Source: Halorientalis salina (GTDB taxonomy: Archaea > Halobacteriota > Halobacteria > Halobacteriales > Haloarculaceae). From it: a stretch of 64,000 nucleotides of DNA. The position numbers were made by a program, and so were the translations under genes. Positions 34,326 through 42,261 of this stretch are shown here, one piece after another. The notes beneath the pieces are model-generated. The model had not been told where the DNA came from and did not search any database. It was given only the letters and a program-made list of their open reading frames with translations. Each line of letters starts with the position of its first letter. Position 1 is the stretch's first letter. The stretch covers positions 62,001-126,000 of the forward strand of contig NZ_SOSC01000007.1 of the NCBI RefSeq assembly GCF_005049285.1, given 5' to 3'.

Positions 34326-34400
34326 GCGCGAACCATTCCAGTCGGCCGGCATAACCCTTTCTTCATCGATGCGCAACAGACTGGAGCGCGTGGGAGAGGA

Positions 34401-34413
34401 TTCATATATTATC
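34401..34413 (+). promoter_or_regulatory. TATA box of the RecA-fold gene at 34431
   Basis: TTCATATATTATC, core about 20-28 bases before the GTG at 34431; predicts a leaderless mRNA and supports the GTG start. Confidence 0.55.
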
Positions 34414-34430
34414 GTCTGCTCCTGGGAAAC

Positions 34431-35087
34431 GTGAGCGACGAGCGCGCAGCCGAGGACGTGGAGTCTCCCCTCAACCCGGAGCGACTGGAGGCGGGAACGA
34501 GCGTCCTCATCGCCGGGCCGGCGATGACCGGCAAGCGACAGTTGCTGTTCGACCTCGTCGGCGGTGGTGACGAGACCGCGAGCATCCTCGTCACGACCAA
34601 ACGCGACGCCGACCGCTTCCGGGACTCGTTTCTGGAGACGCGAGCCGACCCGGCAGCGTGGGACCTTCGAATGATCGACTGCGTCAGCCGGAGTCACAGC
34701 ATCAGTCGGGTGCGGGACTCGGCGACCACGAAATACGTCACCAGCGCCGGCGACCTGACGGGTATCGGGATCGCCGCCTCGGGGTTCATGCGGGAGTTCC
34801 ACCACGAGGGCCGCGGCGTCCGCATCGGCCTGCACACGCTCTCGACGCTGTTGATGTACGCCGACCTCAAACGCGTCTTCCAGTTCTGTCACGTCATGAA
34901 CGGCCGGATGGCGAGCTCAGGCTTCTCGGGCGTGTTCACGCTCGATACGACGTCCCGAAACACCGAAGCGCTGGACGTGCTGACGGGGCTGTTCGACGCG
35001 GTCGTCGAGGTTCGGGACGAGGGCGACGAGCCGGAACTGCGCGTCCGCGGGGCCGACTTCGGCCCGCGTCGCTGGACGGCCTTCTAG
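34431..35087 (+). CDS. RecA/KaiC-fold protein with altered Walker A (DUF7504-like)
   Basis: A 218-residue haloarchaeal protein with the start of a RecA/KaiC-like ATPase: LEAGTSVLIAGPAMTGKRQLLFDLV. The P-loop ends GKR rather than GK(S/T), and no clear Walker B acidic pair is visible, so hydrolysis may be lost. Later parts resemble KaiC/RAD55 relatives (GIGIAASGFMREFHHEGRGVRIGLHTLSTLLMYADLKRVFQFCHVMNGRMASSGFSGVFTLD). Such proteins are numerous in haloarchaea and often linked to signal transduction. The GTG start is chosen from the TATA spacing. Its stop is the CTAG shared with the convergent gene at 35084. Confidence 0.7.
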   Translation: MSDERAAEDVESPLNPERLEAGTSVLIAGPAMTGKRQLLFDLVGGGDETASILVTTKRDADRFRDSFLETRADPAAWDLRMIDCVSRSHSISRVRDSATTKYVTSAGDLTGIGIAASGFMREFHHEGRGVRIGLHTLSTLLMYADLKRVFQFCHVMNGRMASSGFSGVFTLDTTSRNTEALDVLTGLFDAVVEVRDEGDEPELRVRGADFGPRRWTAF

Positions 35088-35524
35088 TCTTCGAGGTGTT
35101 CGCCGACGAGGTCGACCAGCGGTGCGTCCGTCCGGTCGAGCGTGAACACGAACCCGGACCACTCGCGGTAGGGGAAGTGCGCGACCAGGGCGTTGTCGTA
35201 GAACCGCAGCGTCGACTCGAGCGAGCCGAAATCGAAGAGCGTGTTCTCCTGTGGCGGATCACCGAGTCCCTTCATCACGAGCGTCTCGACGCGCTGGCCG
35301 AGCTCCGGCCCGGGGAACTGGTCGGCGACGTCCTCGCGGGCGAAGAGGACCTCGTAGTCGTCGGCGGTGTACCGGATGGCGAGCCGGAGCGAGGCGTCCG
35401 ATTCGGCCCGGAGGTCCTCGATCAGGTCGCGAACGTCCTCGTCGACGTCGTCCAGCTCCGATTCGTCCATGTCGTCGAGGTCGTCCGGCGGGTCCTCAGG
35501 CGTGTCCGGCGAGGGAGCGGTCAT
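35084..35524 (-). CDS. Uncharacterised acidic haloarchaeal protein
   Basis: A 146-residue protein: a strongly acidic N-terminus (DTPEDPPDDLDDMDESELDDVDEDV), then a compact alpha/beta domain (RYTADDYEVLFAREDVADQFPG, VETLVMKGLGDPP, TLRFYDNALVAHFPYREWSGFVFTLDRTDAPLVDLVGEHLED). The domain is found beside RecA-like haloarchaeal signalling proteins and I know no function for it. ATG 35524 was chosen; longer in-frame versions lose the acidic character. The TAG stop is in the CTAG shared with 34431-35087. Confidence 0.65.
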   Translation of the reverse strand: MTAPSPDTPEDPPDDLDDMDESELDDVDEDVRDLIEDLRAESDASLRLAIRYTADDYEVLFAREDVADQFPGPELGQRVETLVMKGLGDPPQENTLFDFGSLESTLRFYDNALVAHFPYREWSGFVFTLDRTDAPLVDLVGEHLED

Positions 35525-35648
35525 TGCCCTGACGTGGTCACGCCCGGACATAAACTGTTTGGCAACCGGCGGGGCTGTCGCTCGGGCACCGGGGCCAGTC
35601 GGGAGTTGTCCGGTGCGAGCGCGCCCAATCGGGAGTTTTGAAACCCCT

Positions 35649-35662
35649 GCCCGCGAACGGGC
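35649..35662 (+). repeat. Hairpin just before the serB start
   Basis: GCCCG, loop CGAA, CGGGC, immediately followed by GGGC and the ATG at 35667. It lies where a ribosome would load, so it could limit serB translation. Confidence 0.45.
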
Positions 35663-35666
35663 GGGC

Positions 35667-36353
35667 ATGACACTCGTAGCCTTCGATTTCGACGGGACGC
35701 TGTCCGATTCGGAGATGACCGTGCTGCTGGGCGAGCAGTGCGGCGTCGCGGGCGACATGGAACGGATCACGGAGCGGGCGATGAACGACGAGATCGAGTA
35801 CGCCGAGAGCCTGCGCCAGCGCTGTGCCCTCCTGGAGGGACTCTCCCAGGAAAAGGCCGAGGACGCCTTCGACGGGGTCGTCCTCCGGGAGGACGCCGCC
35901 ATGGTCATCGACAACCTCAACGAGGCGGGACATCACACCGCCATCCTGACCGGCGGCTTCGAGCGCGGCGTCGAACGCGCCCTGGAGAAAGCCGGCGTCT
36001 CCGTCGACTCCATCGTCGCCAACCGACTGCCCATCGAGGACGGGGAAAGCGAGGCGCAAGGCGCCTCGGAAAACACGAGCGGGCAGCGCCCGCGAGTGCT
36101 CACCGGCGAGGTCGAGGGGCCGCTCATCGAGGGGACCAAAGACGACGCGCTCGAAGACCTCGCGGGGACCGTCGGCGTCGACATGGCCGACACCGTGGCG
36201 GTCGGCGACGGGGCCAACGACCTCCCGATGCTCGAAGTCGCCGGGCTGTCGATCGGGTTCGATCCGAAACCGGCCGTCGAGCCCTCGTGTGACACCGTCG
36301 TCCTCTCGATGGCGGAACTCCAGGGCGTGCTGGAAGCCGAGCGGGTTCTGTAA
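35667..36353 (+). CDS. serB: Phosphoserine phosphatase
   Basis: HAD-family phosphatase performing the last step of serine synthesis. It has 228 residues; motif I DFDGTLSDSE (nucleophile Asp), motif II ILTGG, motif III Lys in EGTKDDAL, motif IV GDGANDLPML. The region between LPIEDG and LTGEVEGPL contains an extra segment of about 18 residues (GESEAQGASENTSGQRPRV) encoded by two perfect hairpins (36051-36067, 36079-36093); it lies between motifs II and III, an exposed loop in HAD proteins. I infer insertion of a palindromic element in frame. The start codon is preceded by another hairpin. SerA is 1.3 kb away on the other strand. Confidence 0.9.
   Translation: MTLVAFDFDGTLSDSEMTVLLGEQCGVAGDMERITERAMNDEIEYAESLRQRCALLEGLSQEKAEDAFDGVVLREDAAMVIDNLNEAGHHTAILTGGFERGVERALEKAGVSVDSIVANRLPIEDGESEAQGASENTSGQRPRVLTGEVEGPLIEGTKDDALEDLAGTVGVDMADTVAVGDGANDLPMLEVAGLSIGFDPKPAVEPSCDTVVLSMAELQGVLEAERVL
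36051..36067. repeat. Hairpin GAGGCGC-AAG-GCGCCTC inside serB
   Basis: Perfect 7-bp stem with a 3-base loop within the probable in-frame insert of serB. Confidence 0.7.
36079..36093. repeat. Hairpin GCGGGC-AGC-GCCCGC inside serB
   Basis: Perfect 6-bp stem with AGC loop; its stem GCGGGC/GCCCGC is the same as that of the hairpin at 17398-17412. Confidence 0.7.
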
Positions 36354-36433
36354 GGACGTTCGGACCACGCCAACGCAGTCGGGATGCGAGTGGGAAATGC
36401 GCTCTTTTCGCTGGCGGTCGACGTACCTGTACC

Positions 36434-36655
36434 GTGTTCCGACTGCACCGAGAGACGCTGCTCGACGTCATCGTCAACGCCATTCCGATGGTCATCATCC
36501 TCTTTTTCACCGCGTACCTGCTGCTTACGTCGCCGTGGGTCAGCGACCCGTTCGTGATGGTCGTCGCCATCGGCCTCCACGCCGTCCCGTTCGTCCTGCT
36601 CGGACTCTTGACCTGGGTCGCAGCCCGCGTCATCCAGGACGCGGAACTGGGTTAG
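36434..36655 (+). CDS. Small two-helix membrane protein
   Basis: A 73-residue protein: MFRLHRETLLDVIVNAIPMVIILFFTAYLLL (first membrane helix about 12-31), loop TSPWVSDPF, second helix VMVVAIGLHAVPFVLLGLLTWVAARVI and a short acidic end. The HRETLLDVIVNAIPM start and SPW-x-x-DP loop are typical of a conserved haloarchaeal small membrane protein family of the DUF6684 kind, often near respiratory genes; no role is known. The GTG start (36434) is chosen because the conserved region begins there. Confidence 0.7.
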   Translation: MFRLHRETLLDVIVNAIPMVIILFFTAYLLLTSPWVSDPFVMVVAIGLHAVPFVLLGLLTWVAARVIQDAELG

Positions 36656-36724
36656 TGAACCGGATCTCTCGGTCTCTTTGCCCTTCGAACAATCGTTATG
36701 GAACCGACCGTGGAAGCTCCGGCC

Positions 36725-37171
36725 ATGGCATCTGAACGCGGATACGAGCGGATCCTGGTCCCGGTCGACGGGAGCGAGACGGCGATGGTCGCGCTGGCGG
36801 AAGCCATCGACCTCGCCGACCGCCTCGGGGCGACGATCCACGGGCTCTACGTCGTCGACCCACGGCACTACCACGGGTTCACGACCGAGGATATCGTGTT
36901 GGACGCGCTCGAACAGGAGGGCGACGCTGCCCTCGCCGACCTGCGCGAGCGGTGTCGAGCCCGCGAGGTCCCAGTCGAGACGGCAACGGAGCGCGGGCAC
37001 CCGAGCGAAGTGATCTGTGAGTACGCAGACGAGAACGACGTGGACCGCATCGTCATGGCCACACACGGCCGTCGCGGTCTCGACCGCTTCCTGCTCGGCA
37101 GCGTCACCGAACGGGTCGTCCGGCGGGCGAACGTGCCGGTCTTGACGGTCCGCGCACCAGCGGACACGTAG
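36725..37171 (+). CDS. Universal stress protein (UspA family)
   Basis: A 148-residue UspA-fold protein: RILVPVDGSETAMVALAEAIDLADRLGATIHGLYVVD at the N-terminus and the ATP-binding G-2x-G-9x-G-S/T type end, seen as THGRRGLDRFLLGSVTERVVRRANVPVLTV. It therefore probably binds ATP. The role of haloarchaeal Usp proteins is poorly known beyond stress responses. ATG 36725 is chosen; another ATG nine codons upstream (36698) is possible. Convergent with metY, 11 nt between stops. Confidence 0.88.
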   Translation: MASERGYERILVPVDGSETAMVALAEAIDLADRLGATIHGLYVVDPRHYHGFTTEDIVLDALEQEGDAALADLRERCRAREVPVETATERGHPSEVICEYADENDVDRIVMATHGRRGLDRFLLGSVTERVVRRANVPVLTVRAPADT

Positions 37172-37182
37172 TCGGCCGCCGC

Positions 37183-38472
37183 TCAGGTTGCCTGCTCGAT
37201 GGCCTGGTCGAGGTCCGCCTTGATGTCCTCGACACCCTCGAGTCCGACCGACAGGCGAACCAGGTCGTCGGTGACGCCGGCGGCTTCCTTCTCCTCGGCG
37301 GTGAGTTGCTGGTGGGTCGTGCTCGCCGGGTGGATGATGAGCGTCTTCGCGTCGCCGACGTTGGCCAGCAGGCTGGCGATCTCCGTGCTCTCGACGGTGC
37401 CGCGGGCGGCCTCGTAGCCGGCTTCGAGGCCGAAGGTGAGCATGCCGCCGTAGCCGCCCTCCAGATACTTCGAGGCGTTGTCGTGGGTCTCGTGGTCTTC
37501 CAGGCCGGGGTAGGTGACCCAGGACACTTCGGGGTGGTCCTGGAGGAACTCCGCGACGGCCATCGCGTTCGCGCAGTGGCCCTTCATGCGGTGGGGCAGC
37601 GTCTCGACGCCCTGAAGGGTCTGCCAGGCGTCGAAGGGGCTCTGCTGGTTGCCCAGGTCGCGCAGGCCGCGCGCGATGGCGGTGTAGGTGAACGCCTGCT
37701 CGCCCATCGCTTCGGCGAAGTTGACGCCGTGGTAGGCCGGGTTGTCCTGCGCGATTTCGGGATACTTCTCGGCGTGGGCGCTCCAGTCGAAGTTGCCCCC
37801 GTCGACGACGACGCCGCCGACGGTCGTCCCGTGGCCGTGGATCCACTTCGTCGTGGAGTTCCACACCAGGTTCGCGCCGTGCTCGATGGGGTTACAGAGC
37901 GCCGGCGTCGCGAACGTGTTGTCCATGAACAGGGGGATGCCGTGGTCGTCGGCGATACCGGCAAGCCGCTCAATGTCCGGGGTCACCAGCGCGGGGTTGC
38001 CGATGGTCTCGCAGTGGATGTACTTCGTGTTCTCGTCGATGGCCTCCTCGTAGGCGTCGTAGTCGAGCGTGTCCACGAAGCGCGCTTCGACGCCCTGTCT
38101 GGGCAGGGTGTGGCTGTAGTAGGTGTAGGTCCCCCCGTAGAGCGAGGAGGCGGTGACGATGTTGTCGCCGGGCCCGGCCAGCACGAAGTCGGTGAGGTTG
38201 AGCGCGCCCATGCCCGACGCGGTGGCGACGGCGCCGACGCCGCCCTCCAGCGCGGCGATGCGTTCCTGGAGGGTCTCGACGGTCGGGTTCATCAGCCGCG
38301 AGTAGATGTACCCCGGTTCCTCCAGGGCGAACTGCGCGGCAGCGTCCTCGGCGTCGTCGAAGACGTAACTGGTGGTCTGATAGATCGGCGGTGCGCGTGC
38401 CCCCGTCGCCGCGTCGGGTTCCTCCTGCCCGACGTGCAGGGACTTCGTCTCGGTGGATTTCTCGTCAGTCAT
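37183..38472 (-). CDS. metY: O-acetylhomoserine sulfhydrylase (MetY-type), copy 1
   Basis: PLP-dependent Cys/Met-metabolism enzyme joining O-acetylhomoserine with sulfide (or methanethiol) to give homocysteine (or methionine). It has 429 residues with the full fold: TSYVFDDAEDAAAQFALEEPGYIYSRLMNPTVETLQERIAALEGG (substrate loop), SLYGGTYTYYSHTLPRQGVEARFVD, the Schiff-base lysine in [17 protein letters not shown], and LIIHPASTTHQQLT at the end. TATA box ATTATACC at 38501-38508 lies 29-36 nt before ATG 38472. It is a close paralogue of the gene at 39908-41200, with metX between them. Confidence 0.9.
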   Translation of the reverse strand: MTDEKSTETKSLHVGQEEPDAATGARAPPIYQTTSYVFDDAEDAAAQFALEEPGYIYSRLMNPTVETLQERIAALEGGVGAVATASGMGALNLTDFVLAGPGDNIVTASSLYGGTYTYYSHTLPRQGVEARFVDTLDYDAYEEAIDENTKYIHCETIGNPALVTPDIERLAGIADDHGIPLFMDNTFATPALCNPIEHGANLVWNSTTKWIHGHGTTVGGVVVDGGNFDWSAHAEKYPEIAQDNPAYHGVNFAEAMGEQAFTYTAIARGLRDLGNQQSPFDAWQTLQGVETLPHRMKGHCANAMAVAEFLQDHPEVSWVTYPGLEDHETHDNASKYLEGGYGGMLTFGLEAGYEAARGTVESTEIASLLANVGDAKTLIIHPASTTHQQLTAEEKEAAGVTDDLVRLSVGLEGVEDIKADLDQAIEQAT

Positions 38473-38500
38473 GGATTACCGGTGAAACGGAGGGGATACC

Positions 38501-38508
38501 ATTATACC
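38501..38508 (-). promoter_or_regulatory. TATA box of metY copy 1
   Basis: On the minus strand GGTATAAT, 29-36 bases before ATG 38472. The gene therefore has its own promoter rather than relying only on read-through from metX. Confidence 0.5.
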
Positions 38509-38697
38509 TATGCTAACCCGCGAGTTCCGCCCGTATCTCTGACACCACTGCGGACTGCAGGTCCCGTCACGCCGACAGTAATCGTTTTTTTGACAGTAGG
38601 TGAGGCACTCCTCGGCCAACGCGAACTGGCGTGGCGCACCCGTCTGCAGAGAAGTCGAGAGTCATCCCGCGAGCCGGGGGCCCAGAGAAAAGGCGGC

Positions 38698-39906
38698 TCA
38701 GTCCGAGAACAGACTCGTGTGGACCGGCGCGAACTCGCTGGAGTCGTCCTCGCTCTCCTTCGTGTCGGTGATGGCCGTCCCCTCGACGCCGTCTTCGAGG
38801 AAGTCGGCGAGTGGCGGACCGACCTTCTCGGGTTCGACCAGGAAGGCGTCGTGGCCGTGGTCGGACTCGATGACGTGGTGGGCGACGGGTTGATCGACGG
38901 CCCGCAGCGCGTCGGCCAGTTCCTCGGCCTGCTCGGTCGTGAAGTGCCAGTCGCCGGTGAAGGACATCACCAGCGCCTCGCCTTCGAAGGCAGCGAGCGC
39001 GTCGGCGTCGCCCTCGAAGCCCGCCGAGAGGTCGTAGTTGTCCATCGCGCGCGTCAGGTAGAGGTAGCTGTTGGCGTCGAAGCGCTCGACGAACTTCTCG
39101 GCCTGGTAGTCCAGATACGACTCCACGTCCCGGTAGGGGAAGTACGTGCCCGCGGGGTCGACCGGGAACGAGCGCATGGCGTCTCGGCCCGCGGCACGGC
39201 GGCCGAACTTGGCCTCCATCGAGGCCTTCGAGAGGTACATCACGTGGCCGAGCTGGCGGGCCATCGACAGCCCGTCGGTCGGCGCGGCGTCGGTGCCGTA
39301 GTAGTCCCCGCCCTGCCAGTCGTCGTCGGTGGTGATGGCCCGGCGGGCGATGGCGTCGAGCGCGAGACACTGCGGGTCCAGGCGGGCCGCGGCCGCGATG
39401 GGGACGACCCGCTCGACGTGGTCGGGGTGGCGTTTCGCCCAGTCGATGGCGTTCATCCCGCCGACCGACCCGCCGACGACGGCGTGGAGCGCGGGGATGC
39501 CGAGTTCGTCCAGCAGCAGGCGCTGGGCCTCGGTCCAGTCGCCGACGGTCACTGCGGGAAAGTCCGTCCCGTAGGGCTCGCCGGTCTCGGGGTTCTCGCT
39601 GGCCGGGCCGGAGGAGCCGTAACAGGAGCCGGGGACGTTCGCACAGACGACGTAGTACTCGGTGGTGTCGATGGCCTTGCCCGGGCCGACGATGTCGTCC
39701 CACCAGGCCCGGGCCTGGCCGGCGGTGCCCTGGCCGCCGCGGTGGCCCGCGACGTGGGCGCTGCCGGTCAGGGCGTGACAGACCAGCACCGCGTTGTCGC
39801 CGGTGAACTCCCCGTAGGCCTCGTAGGCCAGTTCCAGATCCGGGATGGACTCGCCGCACTCGAACTCGAACTCGCCGAGCGAGACGGTGTCGTGGTCGGT
39901 CTCCAT
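38698..39906 (-). CDS. metX: Homoserine O-acetyltransferase
   Basis: Transfers an acetyl group from acetyl-CoA to homoserine, the entry to methionine synthesis by direct sulfhydrylation. It is an alpha/beta-hydrolase of 402 residues: oxyanion and nucleophile elbow [15 protein letters not shown] (Ser147; most family members read GGSMGG), [13 protein letters not shown] near residues 43-55, and the catalytic His/Asp end [12 protein letters not shown]. Its ATG is one base after the stop of the metY/metZ-type gene at 39908, so the two form an operon. Acetyl rather than succinyl transfer is inferred from family and from the sulfhydrylase partners. Confidence 0.93.
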   Translation of the reverse strand: METDHDTVSLGEFEFECGESIPDLELAYEAYGEFTGDNAVLVCHALTGSAHVAGHRGGQGTAGQARAWWDDIVGPGKAIDTTEYYVVCANVPGSCYGSSGPASENPETGEPYGTDFPAVTVGDWTEAQRLLLDELGIPALHAVVGGSVGGMNAIDWAKRHPDHVERVVPIAAAARLDPQCLALDAIARRAITTDDDWQGGDYYGTDAAPTDGLSMARQLGHVMYLSKASMEAKFGRRAAGRDAMRSFPVDPAGTYFPYRDVESYLDYQAEKFVERFDANSYLYLTRAMDNYDLSAGFEGDADALAAFEGEALVMSFTGDWHFTTEQAEELADALRAVDQPVAHHVIESDHGHDAFLVEPEKVGPPLADFLEDGVEGTAITDTKESEDDSSEFAPVHTSLFSD

Positions 39907-39907
39907 C

Positions 39908-41200
39908 CTACGCCTCCCCCGCGATTGCGCGGTCCAGGTCCGCGACGATGTCCTCGGCGTCCTCGATCCCGACCGACAGGCGCACGAGGTCGGGCGTGAC
40001 GCCGCTGGCGCGCTGTTCCTCCTCGGTCAACTGCGCGTGGGTCGTGCTGGCCGGGTGGACGACCAGTGTCTTGGCGTCGCCGACGTTCGCGAGGAACTGG
40101 CCGAGTTCGACCGCTTCGCAGAAGTCCCGGCCGGACTCGTATCCGCCCTCCAGGCCGAAGGCGATCATGCCGCCGTAGCCGCCCGTAAGGTACTCGCTGG
40201 CGTTGTCGTGGGTCTCGTGGCTCTCCAGGCCGGGGTAGGTGACCCAGGCCACGTCGGGGTGGTCGCCGAGGTACTCGGCGACGGCCATCGCGTTCTCGCA
40301 GTGGCGTTCCATCCGCAGCGAGAGGGTCTCGCTCCCCTGGAGGGTCTGCCAGGCGTCGAAGGGGGCCTGTCCGTCCCCGAGGGTTCGCAGGGCGCGGTAG
40401 CGGGCGGCCGCCGAGAAGGCGTTCTCGCCGAAGTGCTCGCTGAAGTTGGTCCCGTTGAACGCGGGGTTGGGCGCGCCGATCTCGGGGTACCGGTCGGGGT
40501 ACTCGCCCCAGGGGAACGACCCGCCGTCGACGAGGACGCCGCCGACGGTCGTTCCCGAGCCGTGGATCCACTTGGTCGTCGACTCCCAGACGATGTCCGC
40601 GCCGTGGTCGAGGGGGTTACACAGCGCGGGCGTCCCGAACGTGTTGTCGACGAACAGCGGGACGTCGTTGTCCTCGCAGACGGCCGCCAACTCCTCGAAA
40701 TCGGGAGTGATGAGCGAGGGATTTCCGATCGTCTCGCAGTGGACGTAGGCGGTCTCGTCGTCGATGGCGTCGTCGTAGGCCGCGTAATCGAGCGTGTCGA
40801 CGAACCGGGCCTCGATCCCGCGCCGGCGGGCCGTATGCGAGAGATACGTGTGGGTGCCGCCGTAGATAGAGGAGGCCGACACCACGTTGTCGCCCGCGTC
40901 CGCGAGGACGGTCGTCGCGGCGTCGAGCGCCGCCAGTCCGCTCCCGGTCGCGACGGCGTCGATGCCGTTCTCCAGCGACGCCAGCCGCCGCTCTAAGGTC
41001 CGCACCGTCGGGTTGTGAAAGCGCGAGTAGATGTTGCCCTCGCCCTCCAGCGCGAACAGGGACGCCGCGTGATCGGCGTCCTCGAAAACGTACGACGTCG
41101 TCTGATAGATAGGTGGGGCACGCGCGCCCGTCGCCGGGTCGGCCTCCGCCTGCCCGGCGTGGACACACCGCGTCCCGAACCGTCGCGTGTCGTCAGTCAT
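39908..41200 (-). CDS. O-acetylhomoserine sulfhydrylase / gamma-synthase family enzyme, copy 2
   Basis: A 430-residue PLP enzyme of the same family as metY copy 1 ([40 protein letters not shown]; lysine in [35 protein letters not shown]). It is translationally linked to metX (1 base apart) and so is the more obvious direct partner for O-acetylhomoserine. The two copies differ around the substrate loop ([24 protein letters not shown] here, NPTVETLQ in copy 1), which might mean different sulfur donors. ATG 41200 is chosen because a TATA box (GGTTATAG on the minus strand, 41228-41235) lies 28-35 nt upstream. Confidence 0.9.
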   Translation of the reverse strand: MTDDTRRFGTRCVHAGQAEADPATGARAPPIYQTTSYVFEDADHAASLFALEGEGNIYSRFHNPTVRTLERRLASLENGIDAVATGSGLAALDAATTVLADAGDNVVSASSIYGGTHTYLSHTARRRGIEARFVDTLDYAAYDDAIDDETAYVHCETIGNPSLITPDFEELAAVCEDNDVPLFVDNTFGTPALCNPLDHGADIVWESTTKWIHGSGTTVGGVLVDGGSFPWGEYPDRYPEIGAPNPAFNGTNFSEHFGENAFSAAARYRALRTLGDGQAPFDAWQTLQGSETLSLRMERHCENAMAVAEYLGDHPDVAWVTYPGLESHETHDNASEYLTGGYGGMIAFGLEGGYESGRDFCEAVELGQFLANVGDAKTLVVHPASTTHAQLTEEEQRASGVTPDLVRLSVGIEDAEDIVADLDRAIAGEA

Positions 41201-41227
41201 GTATACCACGCATATCTCTCTAAACAT

Positions 41228-41235
41228 CTATAACC
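41228..41235 (-). promoter_or_regulatory. TATA box of the metY copy 2-metX operon
   Basis: GGTTATAG on the minus strand, 28-35 bases before ATG 41200; the surrounding AT-rich stretch (41200-41260) is the operon promoter. Confidence 0.5.
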
Positions 41236-41436
41236 ACGAGTTACGGCAAATATCTCAGTGTCACGAGTTACCAAGGCCGTACGTATCCGGGACCGTGCGT
41301 CGTCCGTTCCGTTTCGTCGCACGCCCTCGAAGCGGCGAAACCGGCCGTCTCAGCGGGGATAGGCGTAGGTAACCCGCAAGTACGAGCGCGGAAAGCCAAG
41401 CTTAATCCCGGTCGACTGGCAGCGTTCCGACAGACG

Positions 41437-42159
41437 ATGGCGGCCGATAGTCCCTCCACAGACGACCCGCGACTCGACGAGGACCACGTCAGAACTGTCG
41501 CCGGCGGCCGGATACGGCTCGTCGGCGTCGTCCACGACCACCCGGCCAGTCGCTACCGCGTCCACGAACTCGTCGACCGACTGCAACCCGACGTGCTCGC
41601 GCTCGAAACCCCGCCGCTCGCGCTCCCGCTGTTCGAGCAGTACGCGGCCGGCGACGGGTCGATCCCGGCTTTCGGCGGGGAGTTAAGCGCGGCCATCGCC
41701 GCCGCCGAGGACGCTCGCGTCGTCGGGATCGACGGAATCGACGGGCGGTTCGTGCGGACCCTGAGTGCGAATCTCCGCGCCGAGCGCGCCTCGCTCTCGA
41801 CGATCCGCTCGCTCGCGGACGGCGTCACGAGCGTCCTCCAGCACGCCACAATCTGTCGGTTCGCCGCGTCCGTCGCGTCGCTCACGGGCCTCCGGCTGGA
41901 GGTCGACGAACCGGTCGACCACGAGTGCAGCCTCCGGGACCCGCCGACGGTGCAGGCCGAGGACGAACGCTCCCAGTTCACCCAGAGTCTCTCCTTCCTG
42001 CGCGTCGCGGACCCGCCGGCACCGGTCAGGCTCCGGGACGAAACTCGGGAGGAGTGCATGGCGGAGCGCCTTCGAACTCTCCCGGACGGGGACTCCGTCG
42101 TCGCCGTCGTGGGTCGCGGGCATCTCGACCCACTGGCCGAACTGCTGGACGGGGCCTGA
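41437..42159 (+). CDS. TraB/PrgY-like domain protein
   Basis: A 240-residue protein related by eye to the TraB/PrgY/GumN superfamily: RIRLVGVVHDHPASRYRVHELVDRLQPDVLALETPPLALPLFEQY (the family has a G-x-x-H and a D-x-x-x-x-E motif), then a helical middle and a second strand-His element VVAVVGRGHLDPLAELL at the end. The paired His motifs suggest a metal-dependent hydrolase fold; PrgY degrades or binds peptide pheromones, but the haloarchaeal version is untested. Its divergence from canonical TraB in the middle region makes this tentative. It precedes the class V aminotransferase by 102 nt. Confidence 0.6.
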   Translation: MAADSPSTDDPRLDEDHVRTVAGGRIRLVGVVHDHPASRYRVHELVDRLQPDVLALETPPLALPLFEQYAAGDGSIPAFGGELSAAIAAAEDARVVGIDGIDGRFVRTLSANLRAERASLSTIRSLADGVTSVLQHATICRFAASVASLTGLRLEVDEPVDHECSLRDPPTVQAEDERSQFTQSLSFLRVADPPAPVRLRDETREECMAERLRTLPDGDSVVAVVGRGHLDPLAELLDGA

Positions 42160-42240
42160 GCGGGCGGCGCGGCCCGCACTCCCGACCCGGCGAGCGACCT
42201 GACCGGTATCAAAACTACCATGCCTTCCCGCTTCGAGGGT

Positions 42241-42257
42241 CCACCTACTCAAGGTGG
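42241..42257 (+). promoter_or_regulatory. Hairpin masking the Shine-Dalgarno site of the aminotransferase gene
   Basis: CCACCT, loop ACTCA, AGGTGG: a perfect 6-bp stem whose right arm is the ribosome-binding site, five bases before GTG 42262. Folding would hide the site. Confidence 0.5.
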
Positions 42258-42261
42258 TTCC

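Noticed and set aside
32970-34430. Long plus-strand open frame upstream of the RecA-fold gene, in the same frame
   Set aside because: It is antisense to serA; the real gene is better explained by the TATA box at 34401-34413 and the GTG at 34431.
37306-39999. Very long plus-strand open frame (about 897 codons) across metY and metX
   Set aside because: It is the antisense shadow of two certain genes in GC-rich DNA; its protein has no domain and a repetitive Arg/Val/Gly-rich composition.
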